Source: Streptomyces sp. NBC_00178 (GTDB lineage Bacteria > Actinomycetota > Actinomycetes > Streptomycetales > Streptomycetaceae). From it: a DNA stretch of 62,364 nt. Location: NCBI RefSeq assembly GCF_036206005.1, contig NZ_CP108144.1:1-62364 (forward strand), given 5' to 3'. Position numbers and translations under genes: made by a program. The notes below the pieces were generated by a model. It had not been told where the DNA came from. It saw only the letters and a list, made by a program, of their open reading frames with translations, and did not search any database. Position 1 is the first letter of the stretch. Each line of letters starts with the position of its first letter. Below, piece by piece: positions 9,001 to 17,638 of this stretch.

Positions 9001-9201
9001 TTAGGCGGGCGGGGTGCTGGTGCCCAGGACGCCGCGGGCGCGGAGCTGGTCAAGCGTGTCAAGGCCGCCCGGCCGGTACAGCGGGGCAGCCTCGATGTCG
9101 GCCTGGGTGGCGCGGACCCGCCGGGTGGCGGTCGTGCCCGGCGGGGTGGCCTGTGGCTGCGCTTGAGGGCCGTGTCCCAACGGTCTGCGCGGTGTGCTCA
9201 T
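9001..9201 (-). CDS. Small hypothetical protein
   Basis: About 66 residues from ATG 9201 (MSTPRRPLGHGPQAQ). The N-terminal half is low-complexity Pro/Gln/Thr. The C-terminus, DIEAAPLYRPGGLDTLDQLRARG, looks folded. The gene converges with the one at 8782-8991. Function unknown; the start could be ATG 9222. Confidence 0.45.
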   Translation of the reverse strand: MSTPRRPLGHGPQAQPQATPPGTTATRRVRATQADIEAAPLYRPGGLDTLDQLRARGVLGTSTPPA

Positions 9202-9272
9202 AGCTGGTGATCGTATGGTCAACGGCTCGAGGCGCAGGGTGCGTTGTCGGTGCTCGCCGCTAGGGTCCCGGG

Positions 9273-9524
9273 ATGACTACCTCAGAGGACACGCGACCCG
9301 TTCCGCCGCTCGGTTGGTGTGCCGAATGCATCCGTGAAGCGAGTTGGGTTCGTGCTGTGACGACGTGGCAGGGGACCGCCCTCTGCGCACAGCACTTGAT
9401 TTTTGTTCACGGCATAGGGGACATCGACATCGAGGAAGAGAATGCCCCTCTCGGCAAGCCTCAGGCGGTTCTGGACGCTTTGCGGAGGGGCATTCATTCG
9501 CGAGGCCGTGTAGCTGGTTTCTAG
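9273..9524 (+). CDS. Small putative zinc-binding protein
   Basis: 83 residues. WCAECIREASWVRAV and TALCAQHLIFVHG give a C-x2-C ... C-x2-H arrangement typical of a small zinc finger. The C-terminus (PQAVLDALRRGIHSRGRV) is basic. Its stop overlaps the tpg stop by four bases, convergently. Partner unknown. Confidence 0.55.
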   Translation: MTTSEDTRPVPPLGWCAECIREASWVRAVTTWQGTALCAQHLIFVHGIGDIDIEEENAPLGKPQAVLDALRRGIHSRGRVAGF

Positions 9525-10078
9525 TAATCCAGGTCCAGGTAATCAATATCGTTGATGGCGACGTCTGAGATTCCGAGGGCGCGGTTTCCGCCGTCCTGGA
9601 AATAGACGTCTTTGAATCCTTCGGCGATGATTCCGCGCATCTGCTGGTCGCTGGCGCCGGTGTTGCGGGCGTCGAAGAGACGTTGCGCGTACGTCGGGGG
9701 AAGGTGCACGGTGAGGCGCCGGAACCGTCCGTCGTCCGTCGTACCAACCGCAGCGGAGTAGCCGAAGCGGGCCCTGGTCTCCACGGTGATGCCGCCCGAG
9801 GCAGCGGCCTGCTTCTGCCGGCGCTTGCGGACCAGCGGCTGCCAGCGGGCCCGGACCGCGTCGTCGATTTTCGCGGCGACGTCGACCCGGGCATGCTTGC
9901 GGGCACCGCGCCGGTAGCGGTTCACGCTGTCGGCGGTGACACCGAGCTCCTGCGCCACCGCCTTCGCGCTGCCGAGCTGCTTGAGCAAAAACCCGATCTG
10001 ACCCTTGAGAGTCTTGGGCGGGTCCTTGGTGAACGCCTCGCGGTCGGCGCGTTCGATCGCGTCGTCGATCTCCCCCAC
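9521..10078 (-). CDS. tpg: Terminal protein Tpg
   Basis: 185 residues, the usual length of Streptomyces Tpg, which is covalently joined to telomere 5' ends and primes end-patching. The N-terminus (PPKTLKGQIGFLLKQLGSAK) leads into the HTH-like region AVAQELGVTADSVNRYRRGA. The C-terminal half has VHLPPTYAQRLFDARN and ends DINDIDYLDLDY. It sits 4 bp after tap in the conserved tap-tpg order and is probably co-transcribed and translationally coupled. The telomere it would serve is not of the archetypal sequence type. Confidence 0.93.
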   Translation of the reverse strand: MGEIDDAIERADREAFTKDPPKTLKGQIGFLLKQLGSAKAVAQELGVTADSVNRYRRGARKHARVDVAAKIDDAVRARWQPLVRKRRQKQAAASGGITVETRARFGYSAAVGTTDDGRFRRLTVHLPPTYAQRLFDARNTGASDQQMRGIIAEGFKDVYFQDGGNRALGISDVAINDIDYLDLDY

Positions 10079-10082
10079 GGGG

Positions 10083-12197
10083 CTACTCCCCTTCGTCCAG
10101 GACGGCGTCGCCGCCCTTGATGTGGCGGGCCGGGTTCAGGCCCTTCTCCATCAGGTCGACCGCCCACAGCATCGACTGCACGCCCTCCAGCTTCGCCAGA
10201 CCCGGTGTCGGCCCGAGACGGAACCCGCCCGGCTGCGGCTTCCCCGAGGTGGCGTAGGGAAGGAAGTCCAGAGGCGATTCACCCGGGCTCGGGTAGACGA
10301 CGCAGTCCGACAGGACGGCCAGCGGGTACAGGCCGGTCAGCTTGACCATGTTGTTCAGCTTGCGGTGCATGTTGACCCGGGCCTTGGAGATGACCGCGGC
10401 CCGGATGTCCGGACGCCACGTCGGCCGCGCCAGGGCCGGCCACGTCTCACCCTGCTTGTAGGACTTGCCCTGGGGACGCTCACGGAGCTTGCCGACCCCG
10501 CCCTTGACCGTGGCCTTGATGGCGGACAGGACGGCGGCCAGCGCCGGATCGGCCTGCTTGTGCTGCTCCATCGCGGCGAGGAACTCGGCGTCCGACAGGT
10601 CCTTGGTGACACCGAGGTCGGCGAGGGTGTCGACGTACGCGGTGCGCAGCCGGTCGTGCCAGGGGTCCAGGTACGCGCCGGTCTCCCGTCGCAGGTACGC
10701 CTCGATCGGGGTGACGTTGTGGCCGAGCTCCTGGGCGTAGGCGACGGTGTGCGTCTGGTACCAAGCCGGGCCCGTCGGGCGGGAGCCGTCCGGCATGAAC
10801 GGGGACGGCAGGCGCGGGTCCAGGTCGATGTGGGAGAGGTCGACGAGCCACGAGCCGGGGATCTTCGGGTTGAACGTCGGGGCGTGGAAGTGGTCGGGGC
10901 CGCTAAGGCCGACGACCAGGCGGGCCGCGGCGGCGAGGAACGCTGTGTTCAGGTCGAGGCCGACCGCGAACGGCAGCGTGCACTCCTCATCGGACAGCGT
11001 CTGAACCGGCCGCACCCACTGGTACGCCTCTTCGTTGAGGAAGCCGCCGGTCCAGCCACTGCTGACGACGACGGGGTGTTCCGGGGTGGCCTCCGGCGGC
11101 GCAGGATCCATCGGCTCCGTCCCGAGCGAGCCCGCGTTGTGGCCGGAGACCCAGTTCCCGGTCTCCGGGTCCTGCACGGCCTTCGTCGGCGGGCGCATGG
11201 CGGTCATCAACTCGAGGCCGGAGACGGCGGTGGAGCCGCGCGGGGTGGTGACCCGGGCGGCGTAGGTGCCCAGGACGCGGGCGATGTCGGCCGGCTCCAT
11301 GTCCGCGACCCCGGGCCAGGAGCGTTCGTCGAGGGCGTCCCAGGACAGGATCGCCAGCTGCACGCACTGCCGGTCGCGGCCCTGCGCTTTGCGGTAGATG
11401 CGGGCCCACGGGCCGAACCCTCGCTGAGTCAGCTGCCACTTCGCCTTGACCACCTGCTTGACCACCGGATGATCCTCGGGCAGACGCAGGGAACGGCGCT
11501 GCTCATGGCCATCCAGGCGCTCCGGCAGCCCCAACTTCACCGCCGCGGCGGCGGTGAGGACGATCAGGGGGTCGGAGTCCTTGCCGTAGCGGTTGAGCTT
11601 GCCAGCGCCGAGACCGGACTCGCGCAGGGTCCACTCCACCAGCTCCGGCACCGTACTGGCAGGGCAGTCCAGAACAATCCCGTCGACACCGAAGGCGGAG
11701 CCGTCGCCGTCCAGCACGGCGAGCGGACCGTGCGGGAACCGCGGATCCACGGCCGGGGCCGCGGCTTTCTTCGCCGCCGGACGACGGGACGACGTCGCCG
11801 GACGCCCGACCGGGATGGCAGGGGCGGTCGGAACCTCCACGGGGGCTGCGGCCTCCACCTCCGGCTCAGGGGCGGCCGGGCCGGTGAACGTCTGCGGCAC
11901 CGGCGCCTGTGGCGCGACCGCCGGGGCCGGGGCGGCGGGTGCTTGATGGGCGGGGTACTTCGCCGCCCACCCGTTCAACAGCCGCTGATACGCCTCCAAG
12001 CGCGGCGACTTCGGCTCGCTCCGGCCGTTCTCGTAGTTCTTCACCGTCTGCGTCGTCGATTTCAACGCCTGCGCCAGACGGGCCTGGGTGATACCGGCGG
12101 CCTCACGCAGCCGGGCCCGCTCCGCCGGCGGCGGCAACTGCGGCTCCTCCGCCAACAGTGCGTCAATGTTCGCGAACAACTCTTCCTCAGATGCCAT
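10083..12197 (-). CDS. tap: Telomere-associated protein Tap
   Basis: 704 residues from ATG 12197, chosen because GGTGGAGGTAG lies just upstream. Residues ~25-65 form a XRE-type HTH (AAGITQARLAQALKSTTQTVKNYENGRSEP). A Pro/Ala linker follows, then a long conserved body (VDGIVLDCP, LRLPEDHPVVKQVVKAKW, VLSDCVVYPSPGESPLDF). The length and the adjoining tpg match Tap, which binds the 3' overhang palindromes and recruits Tpg. Its DNA specificity should match the unusual palindromes at the ends of this replicon. Confidence 0.93.
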   Translation of the reverse strand: MASEEELFANIDALLAEEPQLPPPAERARLREAAGITQARLAQALKSTTQTVKNYENGRSEPKSPRLEAYQRLLNGWAAKYPAHQAPAAPAPAVAPQAPVPQTFTGPAAPEPEVEAAAPVEVPTAPAIPVGRPATSSRRPAAKKAAAPAVDPRFPHGPLAVLDGDGSAFGVDGIVLDCPASTVPELVEWTLRESGLGAGKLNRYGKDSDPLIVLTAAAAVKLGLPERLDGHEQRRSLRLPEDHPVVKQVVKAKWQLTQRGFGPWARIYRKAQGRDRQCVQLAILSWDALDERSWPGVADMEPADIARVLGTYAARVTTPRGSTAVSGLELMTAMRPPTKAVQDPETGNWVSGHNAGSLGTEPMDPAPPEATPEHPVVVSSGWTGGFLNEEAYQWVRPVQTLSDEECTLPFAVGLDLNTAFLAAAARLVVGLSGPDHFHAPTFNPKIPGSWLVDLSHIDLDPRLPSPFMPDGSRPTGPAWYQTHTVAYAQELGHNVTPIEAYLRRETGAYLDPWHDRLRTAYVDTLADLGVTKDLSDAEFLAAMEQHKQADPALAAVLSAIKATVKGGVGKLRERPQGKSYKQGETWPALARPTWRPDIRAAVISKARVNMHRKLNNMVKLTGLYPLAVLSDCVVYPSPGESPLDFLPYATSGKPQPGGFRLGPTPGLAKLEGVQSMLWAVDLMEKGLNPARHIKGGDAVLDEGE

Positions 12198-12207
12198 CAC
12201 TACCTCC

Positions 12208-12262
12208 ACCTCGAACACTAGCATTACTTAGCCCAATTTTTTAACCCGTTCATTAACCAAAT
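12208..12262 (-). promoter_or_regulatory. AT-rich leader, possible tap promoter
   Basis: A short AT-rich stretch, unusual here, just upstream of tap. It reads (minus strand) TTGGTTAATGAACGGGTTAA then AATTGGGCTAAGTAATGC, with two GGTTAA words 11 bases apart. TTGGTT and a TAATGC-like hexamer could be -35/-10 elements, and the repeated words a binding site for the neighbouring XRE protein or for Tap. Inferred from composition only. Confidence 0.35.
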
Positions 12263-12273
12263 CACGGATGAGT

Positions 12274-12561
12274 TCATGGGCTGATGGTGAGCTGAGCGGC
12301 GCCTGGTGCGGGCGCGTAGCGGCGGGTGGGCAGGCAGTGGATGGCGCGGTCGACTCCGGCGAGGAGGTCGGGGACGGGGATGCCGTAGTGGGCGGACAGC
12401 AGGTCCACGTCGGTGAGGGTCCATACGGCGGTGCCGGCCTGCTTGCGGCTGATCTGAGGCTGTCTCAGGCCGAGGCCCCGGGCGAGGTCGGCCTGGCGCT
12501 CGCCGGTCATGCGCATCAGGGCGGCGACCGTGAGCCGCAACGTCTGCTCTGTACTGGGCAT
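12274..12561 (-). CDS. Small XRE-family transcriptional regulator
   Basis: About 95 residues from ATG 12561. A full XRE helix-turn-helix is visible: RMTGERQADLARGLGLRQPQ, then ISRKQAGTAVWTLTDVDLLSAHYGIPVPDLLAG. It lies directly upstream of tap on the same strand and is the natural candidate to regulate tap-tpg. Confidence 0.75.
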   Translation of the reverse strand: MPSTEQTLRLTVAALMRMTGERQADLARGLGLRQPQISRKQAGTAVWTLTDVDLLSAHYGIPVPDLLAGVDRAIHCLPTRRYAPAPGAAQLTISP

Positions 12562-12576
12562 ATACGTACTCCGCAT

Positions 12577-12949
12577 CAGGTATGCGCTGCGGCTGGGGTT
12601 CCGCTCCGACCCTGGGTGTGCAGGGCCCCATCGACAAGATCGCCCATGCGGGCCACTGGGCGACGATCTCCACCCTGGTCAACCCGGAGGGCTTCGGGGT
12701 GGAGATCGTCGGCGAGCGAGGCGCGCAGCGGGCTTCGCGGGCGTCTGGCGACGGAGATCTGTAGGGTCCCGCGGCTCGTGTCGGACGCCGAGGCTGTGAC
12801 CTGCGGCCCCGCCCGCCGTCTCACCCTGTGTCGGACGCGCAGCGTCTCAGCTCCGTGTCGGAAGTCGATGGCGGCGCCGGACGCTTGCGGCGGCTCGACC
12901 CGCTTGACCCGTCTCAACGAAGTGTGACCGCTCGCTGCTGGACTCCACA
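12577..12949. other. Intergenic stretch with GTGTCGGA repeats
   Basis: No supportable gene. GTGTCGGA occurs near 12779, 12829 and 12856, and inverted near 13374 on the other side of barstar. Similar TCGGA/TCCGA words build the hairpin at 13331-13367. The words may mark a transcription-factor site or recombination boundaries around the barstar gene. Confidence 0.35.
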
Positions 12950-13240
12950 TCAGGTGAAACGCATGGTGAGCCTCTTGTCCGGCGCGTTCGACTCGTCTTC
13001 CGCGGCAGCTCGGACCAGGACGGACGCGATCGCCTCGAACGCTTCATCGCCCATGCGGCCACGACTGACTGCAGCGTTCTCCCAGACGATCTCGACCGGG
13101 CGCTCGACATCCCTGCTCAGACGGTCCCACAGGGCGCTCAGGTTGTACCCGTAGTACGAACCGAAGTCCAGAGGCCCGGCAAGAACCCGGTGCAGGTCCG
13201 CCTGGCTTCCGATGTGTGCCCCGTCAATGGCGACCCGCAT
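12950..13240 (-). CDS. Barstar-family ribonuclease inhibitor
   Basis: About 96 residues from ATG 13240, with GGAGGAGC immediately upstream. MRVAIDGAHIGSQADLHRVL, then GPLDFGSYYGYNLSALWDRL, matches the barstar fold: beta strand, helix, then the YGxNLDALWD-type helix that plugs the barnase active site. Barstar proteins neutralise secreted or polymorphic-toxin RNases in the cytoplasm. No barnase-like toxin is seen nearby, so this may be an orphan immunity gene against competitors. Confidence 0.85.
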   Translation of the reverse strand: MRVAIDGAHIGSQADLHRVLAGPLDFGSYYGYNLSALWDRLSRDVERPVEIVWENAAVSRGRMGDEAFEAIASVLVRAAAEDESNAPDKRLTMRFT

Positions 13241-13330
13241 GCTCCTCCACCCCTTCTGCCAGCCAAGCGACCCTACGAAACCCCCGGCACCCCTGCAGGC
13301 ACCGCGCCCCGCTGAACTGTGGTGTCTCAC

Positions 13331-13367
13331 GGTCGATGTCGGATCCGACTTCCGTCCGACATCGACC
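13331..13367 (-). terminator. Hairpin between dnaB-like gene and barstar
   Basis: 13-bp perfect arms (GGTCGATGTCGGA and its complement) with an 11-base loop. It lies 45 bp past the helicase stop. There is no T-run, so it may be a factor-independent actinobacterial terminator or an operator. Confidence 0.55.
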
Positions 13368-13411
13368 GGGAGATTCCGACACGAAATTTGAGACCCTACA
13401 AGATCGTCGCC

Positions 13412-14800
13412 TCAGGTCTTGCTCATGTCGACGAAGCGGCTGTAGTGGCCTTGGAAGGCGACGGTGATGGTCGCGGTCGGTCCGTTGCGGTTCTTGCCGA
13501 TGATGAGGTCGGCTTCGCCGGCTCGGGGTGATTCCTTGTCGTAGGCGTCCTCGCGGTGCAGCAGGATCACCATGTCGGCGTCCTGCTCGATGGATCCGGA
13601 CTCGCGCAGGTCGGAGACGACGGGCTTGTGGTCGGTGCGCTGTTCGGGGCCGCGGTTGAGCTGGGACAGGAGCACGACGGGGATGTTGAGTTCTTTGGCG
13701 AGGAGTTTGAACTGGCGGCTCATCTCGGAGACCTCGACCTGCCGGTTCTCTGCCCGGCGGCCGGTGGACTGCATGAGCTGGAGGTAGTCGACGGCGATGA
13801 TGTCGAGTCCGCCGCGTTGCTGGAGGCGTCGGCAGTGGGCCTTGATCTGGGTGGCGGTGAGGCTGGCGTCTTCGAAGATGTGCAGGTCGGCTTCTTCCAG
13901 GCGCTGGACGCTGCGGCCGAGGCGGGCCCAGTCCTCTTCGCTGAGGTCGCCGGTCTGCATTTTATGGAAGCCGACCTTGGCGTCGGCGGACACGATGCGT
14001 TCGTGGATGTCGTCGCCGCCCATCTCGAGGCTGAACAGGGCGCCGGAGTAGTTGTGCTTGATGGTGGCGGCGCGCAGGAAGTCCACGGCGAGGGTGGACT
14101 TGCCCATCGCGGGGCGGGCGGCGACGACGATGACCTGGCCGCCGTGGAAGCCGTTGGTCAGGGCGTCCAGGTCGACGAGGCCTGTAGGTACGCCCCGGGT
14201 GACTTCGCCGCGGCTGCGGGCTTCGAGACGGTCCATCAGGGATGCGGAGCGCTCACGGGGGCGGAAGCTGGCGGTGTCGTCCTTGATGTCGACGGCGGCG
14301 TTGAATTCGGCGCCGGCCGCGTCGGCGGCCTCGTCGGCGTCGCCGTCGCCGTATCCGAGGTTCATGATTTTTGTGCCTGCTTCGACCAGGCGGCGCTTGC
14401 GGGCGAGGCCGTGGACGATGGCGGCGTAGTAGGTCGCGTTCGCGGCGCTGGGCACGGCCTGGACGAGGGTGTGGAGGTACGGGGCGCCGCCGGCCCGGGT
14501 GAGGTCGCCGCGCTTGACCAGTTCGGCCGCCACGGTGATCGGGTCGGCGGGCTCCCCGCGCCCGTACAGGTCCAGCACGGTCGCGAACACGATGGCGTGA
14601 GCGGGCTTGTAGAAGTGGGCCGCAGTGAGGGTGTCGACGACTTCGCCGATCGCGTCCTTGGACAGCAGCATGGCGCCGACCACGCACTGCTCGGCATCGA
14701 TGTCCTGCGGCGGCACCCGGTCGAAGCCACGCACGCCGGATCCGGCGTCGTGGTCGTAGTCATGCGAGTCGGTGAAGGCGCTGGCCTCTACGGTGGTCAC
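13412..14800 (-). CDS. DnaB-like replicative helicase (rep2-type)
   Basis: 462 residues from GTG 14800 (AGGAG just upstream). The N-terminal DnaB domain reads PPQDIDAEQCVVGAMLLSKD. The RecA-like ATPase has Walker A ARPAMGKST near residue 230, LFSLEM, the Walker B region GLDIIAVDYLQLM, and SQLNRGPEQR. The frame stays open far upstream but that part is non-coding in character. In Streptomyces linear plasmids of the pSLA2 kind a DnaB-like protein works with an initiator encoded next to it; here the gene at 14895-16283 precedes it. Confidence 0.92.
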   Translation of the reverse strand: MTTVEASAFTDSHDYDHDAGSGVRGFDRVPPQDIDAEQCVVGAMLLSKDAIGEVVDTLTAAHFYKPAHAIVFATVLDLYGRGEPADPITVAAELVKRGDLTRAGGAPYLHTLVQAVPSAANATYYAAIVHGLARKRRLVEAGTKIMNLGYGDGDADEAADAAGAEFNAAVDIKDDTASFRPRERSASLMDRLEARSRGEVTRGVPTGLVDLDALTNGFHGGQVIVVAARPAMGKSTLAVDFLRAATIKHNYSGALFSLEMGGDDIHERIVSADAKVGFHKMQTGDLSEEDWARLGRSVQRLEEADLHIFEDASLTATQIKAHCRRLQQRGGLDIIAVDYLQLMQSTGRRAENRQVEVSEMSRQFKLLAKELNIPVVLLSQLNRGPEQRTDHKPVVSDLRESGSIEQDADMVILLHREDAYDKESPRAGEADLIIGKNRNGPTATITVAFQGHYSRFVDMSKT

Positions 14801-14894
14801 GTGCACTCCTGATCGGTCAGAGCTGGCAGGGGGCGCAGCGGGGCGTCCGGTGCAACGGACGCCCCGCACGCATGTGGGGGCAGGCCGCGGGTGG

Positions 14895-16283
14895 TCACCG
14901 CTGCTGTGCGGTGTCCATCCGGTCGATCTGGTCCGGAATGACGCCGGAACCCAGCACACCCGCAGCGTCGGCCCGCAGGAGCGCCGCTGCCTTGAGCCGG
15001 TTCTCCTCGGCCTCCGCCTCAGCCTGAGCAGACCGCATGGCCACGGACTGCCGGCGCGCCCTCGCCTCACTGCGCGGAGTCTTCTCGCCCTGGCGCCCCC
15101 GGGTCTTCCCAGACCCGATGAACGCACGCGCCGCCGCGATGGCCTCGTCCGGGACCTGCCGGGCGGAACGCTCAGCCCGTACGTCGTGGTCGTCGTCGGC
15201 CTGGCACGGCAGGCACTGCGCCGCGAAACGGTGCGGGTGATTCGGGCACGCGCCCTCGAGCGGAGGCCGCTGCCCCTGCCCGGAGACCGCAGCAACGTCT
15301 CCCCGCTTGAAGGCCGCGTACAGCGGCAGCCGCTTCAGCCGGGCCGGGATGACCCGGGGGTAGTGGCCACGGATTTTCTGACTCGTGCCGGTCATGTCCG
15401 TGAGGCGGGCTTCCAGTTCCTCACCGAGTGGCCAGCCCCAGCGCTTCACCGACTCGGCAACCAGGCGGGCGTACTTCGCGATGTCCTCGGCACCACACGC
15501 CCACCGCCCCGGCAGGTTCGCCAAGAACACCCCGGCCGCCTCGACCTCCGCATCACTCACGGCGATCTCCGCAGTGGCGGGGTTGTAGTTCTGCGCGATG
15601 CGCATGGTGTCCCCACCCGCCCCGACAGCAACCACCGACTCGGGAGTCGTCGACCGTGGGGGGACGGTAGGGGGGTTTACCAACCCACCGGGGGGGGTCC
15701 GGGGGGGGTCCGAAAGGGAACCGGGTTTTTCCGGATTCCGGCTCTGACCTGCGACAACGCGGTCTGAGCGAAAACGGGTTTTCCCCGGTTCCGCTTCGAA
15801 GCCGGGGAAAACCCGATTCCGGCTCTGACCTGGCGAAACAGGGTTTTCCCCGGTTTCCCTCGGGTCGGCCTGGCCCGAAACCAGGTTTTTCCCGATTTCG
15901 GCTCTGACCTGCGACAACGTCTCGGCCTCTGCTGCGGCGTGCTCGGGGTTCTTCGCCGGGTTCCGGAAGGCCCAGTAGCGCCACTGCGGGCGCTTCGACG
16001 CGTCGTTGTAGACCGACTTGCGCATCAGGTGCCCGGCCTTCGTCAGGCGCTTCGCGATGACCTCGAACCGGTCAACGCTCATCTTCCAGCCCAGCTGCTC
16101 CCGCATGCCGGCCGCGAGGTCCTTGGCAGTAGCGGCCGTATCCGGAGGAAGCAGCAACAGGTGGACAAGGACGCCAATGTCCTCGGGCTGAAGCCCAGGA
16201 GTCTCCGCAACGGGGCGAGTGACTGTCACATCGTCCGGAACTTCGTAGCCGCGGCCGAAGAGGGCTTCGCCGAACTGGTTCAT
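14895..16283 (-). CDS. Plasmid replication initiator-like protein (rep1-type) carrying iterons in its gene
   Basis: 462 residues. The N-terminus has a winged-helix-like region (LQPEDIGVLVHLLLLPPDTA, then AAGMREQLGWKMSVDRFEVIAKRL). The middle (about residues 120-205) is an unordered stretch with repeated GQSRNR, GKTRF and GENPV words, encoded by DNA iterons. The C-terminal half contains RWACGAEDIAKYARLVAESV, a zinc-finger-like CPNHPHRFAAQCLPC and a charged tail. Location, neighbour and internal repeats match the phage-like arrangement known from pSLA2 rep1-rep2, where the origin lies inside the initiator gene. I infer the same role. Confidence 0.75.
   Translation of the reverse strand: MNQFGEALFGRGYEVPDDVTVTRPVAETPGLQPEDIGVLVHLLLLPPDTAATAKDLAAGMREQLGWKMSVDRFEVIAKRLTKAGHLMRKSVYNDASKRPQWRYWAFRNPAKNPEHAAAEAETLSQVRAEIGKNLVSGQADPRETGENPVSPGQSRNRVFPGFEAEPGKTRFRSDRVVAGQSRNPEKPGSLSDPPRTPPGGLVNPPTVPPRSTTPESVVAVGAGGDTMRIAQNYNPATAEIAVSDAEVEAAGVFLANLPGRWACGAEDIAKYARLVAESVKRWGWPLGEELEARLTDMTGTSQKIRGHYPRVIPARLKRLPLYAAFKRGDVAAVSGQGQRPPLEGACPNHPHRFAAQCLPCQADDDHDVRAERSARQVPDEAIAAARAFIGSGKTRGRQGEKTPRSEARARRQSVAMRSAQAEAEAEENRLKAAALLRADAAGVLGSGVIPDQIDRMDTAQQR
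15721..15919. other. Putative replication origin: iterons inside rep1-like gene
   Basis: Three direct repeats of about 26 bp start at 15734, 15815 and 15894 (~80-bp spacing); each contains CGGCTCTGACCTG. Between them GGGTTTTCCCCGGTT occurs at 15776 and 15841. CGGGTTTTCCCCGG (15775-15788) has a perfect inverted partner at 15802-15815. Runs of G (six to eight) lie beside it at 15670-15712. Iterons, an inverted repeat and skewed G tracts next to an initiator/DnaB pair are what an origin would look like. Confidence 0.7.
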
Positions 16284-16794
16284 GCGACACCCCCCGACGA
16301 AGGCATGGCAGTGCGGCTGGTGGGACCTGGGACAAGGGCGGTAAAGGCGGTCACGCTTACAGGTGTCGGCCCAGGCGTCTGTGTGGCGGTTCGGCCGGAA
16401 AAAGTTCCTCGAGCCGTAGTTGGAGGCCGGCGGCGCGGGCAGTACGGGCGGTGCATGTGGCGGATCTCCCCTTGTTAGGGGAGCCGTGACCAGCAGATGT
16501 GACCTGACAGGGGACCCAGATGGTGGCGATCCGCGACACGGTCCGCTTATTCTGGGTAGAGGTGACCACGCGGACCGAGAGGTCCACGGGCATCACCCCG
16601 GCAGGCGAGGTCACTCTCACTGCTCACGACTCGGGTTCCTGGAAGTTCGTCGAGTCGATCGCTAGGAAGCGGTTCCGTTGTGGCGACGGGACCGCTTCGG
16701 CGTTTCTAAGGCTTCATGGAGTACATCATCCCCCAAAAAGGCTCGCGATTAGAGCGGGCTGACGGGTCGTCGGCGGACATCCGAGCACGAGCCC
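16284..16794. other. Intergenic region upstream of rep1-like gene
   Basis: About 510 bases separate the initiator start from the PP2C stop. It must hold the initiator promoter. A palindrome CTCCCC-ttgtta-GGGGAG lies at about 16467-16484 and could be an operator. A 80-codon plus-strand frame from ATG 16520 is open but has no recognisable features. Confidence 0.4.
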
Positions 16795-17637
16795 TCATCG
16801 CCCCTCCCACGGTGCGGCGCCGAGGTGACCGACGTACGCAGCGGTGGCGTCATCTGAGCGCTTGAACCGGGGCCATCGCTCCCCGAGCGGGTCAGCGAGC
16901 TCGGCCTCACGGGTCCTTGCGATCAATGCGGTCGGGCCTTCAGTTCGCAGCAGCTTCAAGAGAGACGCCCACGTGAGTGCGCCAAAAGCATCCACGAGTC
17001 GGCTGGCCCCATCAGTCAACAGCGCCGCCTGCTGTACGCGCGCCAATTCCACGGAGCCAGCAATGGCCTCGTCAGCCGCCGCCGGATCGGTAGCTGCTAC
17101 CCAGTAACCACCCGGCTTGTTGCGGAGTCGCCGTTGGACCGAGACGAGTTTCGACACTCGGCTGGCGTGCTCTGGAGTGCCGGTTGGCCCCTGCAACGCC
17201 TCTCGCATCTCCTCTGCTGCGACCTCCTCCACACGCTTGTCAACGATCGCCTTGATGCCGTCGGCACCCAGATCTATGACCAGCACGTTGTCAGAGAGGA
17301 CGAGGTAGTCGAACGCGTCGCCTCGCTCGCGGACCATTGCCACGGTCGAAGCGGGTACTGCCTCCTGATCCAGCATGCACGAGTCGCGATGCAGGTCGTT
17401 GACGTCTGCGATTGCCCGTCGCAGGGCCTCTCGCAGAGAGACTTCTTGATCGCCAATCAGGTTGATGAGCTTGGCACCGAGCTGTCGAACGAACCAGGGC
17501 GTGCCGTGCACACATCCCATGGGGAGATCTGTAGGTGCGGACAGGCCGTCCAGCACGACGACCCCAGTGGGGCTCACGTGGACCGAGTCCTCGTTCGCGG
17601 CGCCCACACCTTGGGTCGATGCCATGGATACCTGCAC
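16795..17637 (-). CDS. PP2C-like serine/threonine phosphatase
   Basis: 280 residues. The start (MASTQGVGAANEDSVHVSPTGVVVLDGLS) carries the G..NED and DG motifs of PP2C phosphatases, whose acidic residues hold two metal ions. FDYLVLSDNVLVI, ALLTDGASRLVDAFG and KRSDDATAAYVGHL correspond to later conserved blocks, including the DD metal site. It starts one base after the stop of the HTH gene at 17639-18559, so the two are coupled. It probably dephosphorylates or otherwise switches the partner (inference). The start may be GTG 17637 or ATG 17625. Confidence 0.75.
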   Translation of the reverse strand: MQVSMASTQGVGAANEDSVHVSPTGVVVLDGLSAPTDLPMGCVHGTPWFVRQLGAKLINLIGDQEVSLREALRRAIADVNDLHRDSCMLDQEAVPASTVAMVRERGDAFDYLVLSDNVLVIDLGADGIKAIVDKRVEEVAAEEMREALQGPTGTPEHASRVSKLVSVQRRLRNKPGGYWVAATDPAAADEAIAGSVELARVQQAALLTDGASRLVDAFGALTWASLLKLLRTEGPTALIARTREAELADPLGERWPRFKRSDDATAAYVGHLGAAPWEGR

Positions 17638-17638
17638 T

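Noticed and set aside
10005..12221. Long plus-strand frame (738 codons) opposite tap
   Set aside because: It is a GC-rich shadow of tap. The minus strand has HTH, conserved body, ribosome site and the linked tpg; the plus frame is Arg/Gly/Asp-rich with no domain.
13556..14812. Plus-strand frame opposite the DnaB-like gene
   Set aside because: Val/Gly/Ala/Asp shadow composition; helicase motifs are on the minus strand.
16520..16762. 80-codon frame upstream of the rep1-like gene
   Set aside because: It weakly recalls DUF397-type text at its start but lacks the family core; left as non-coding.
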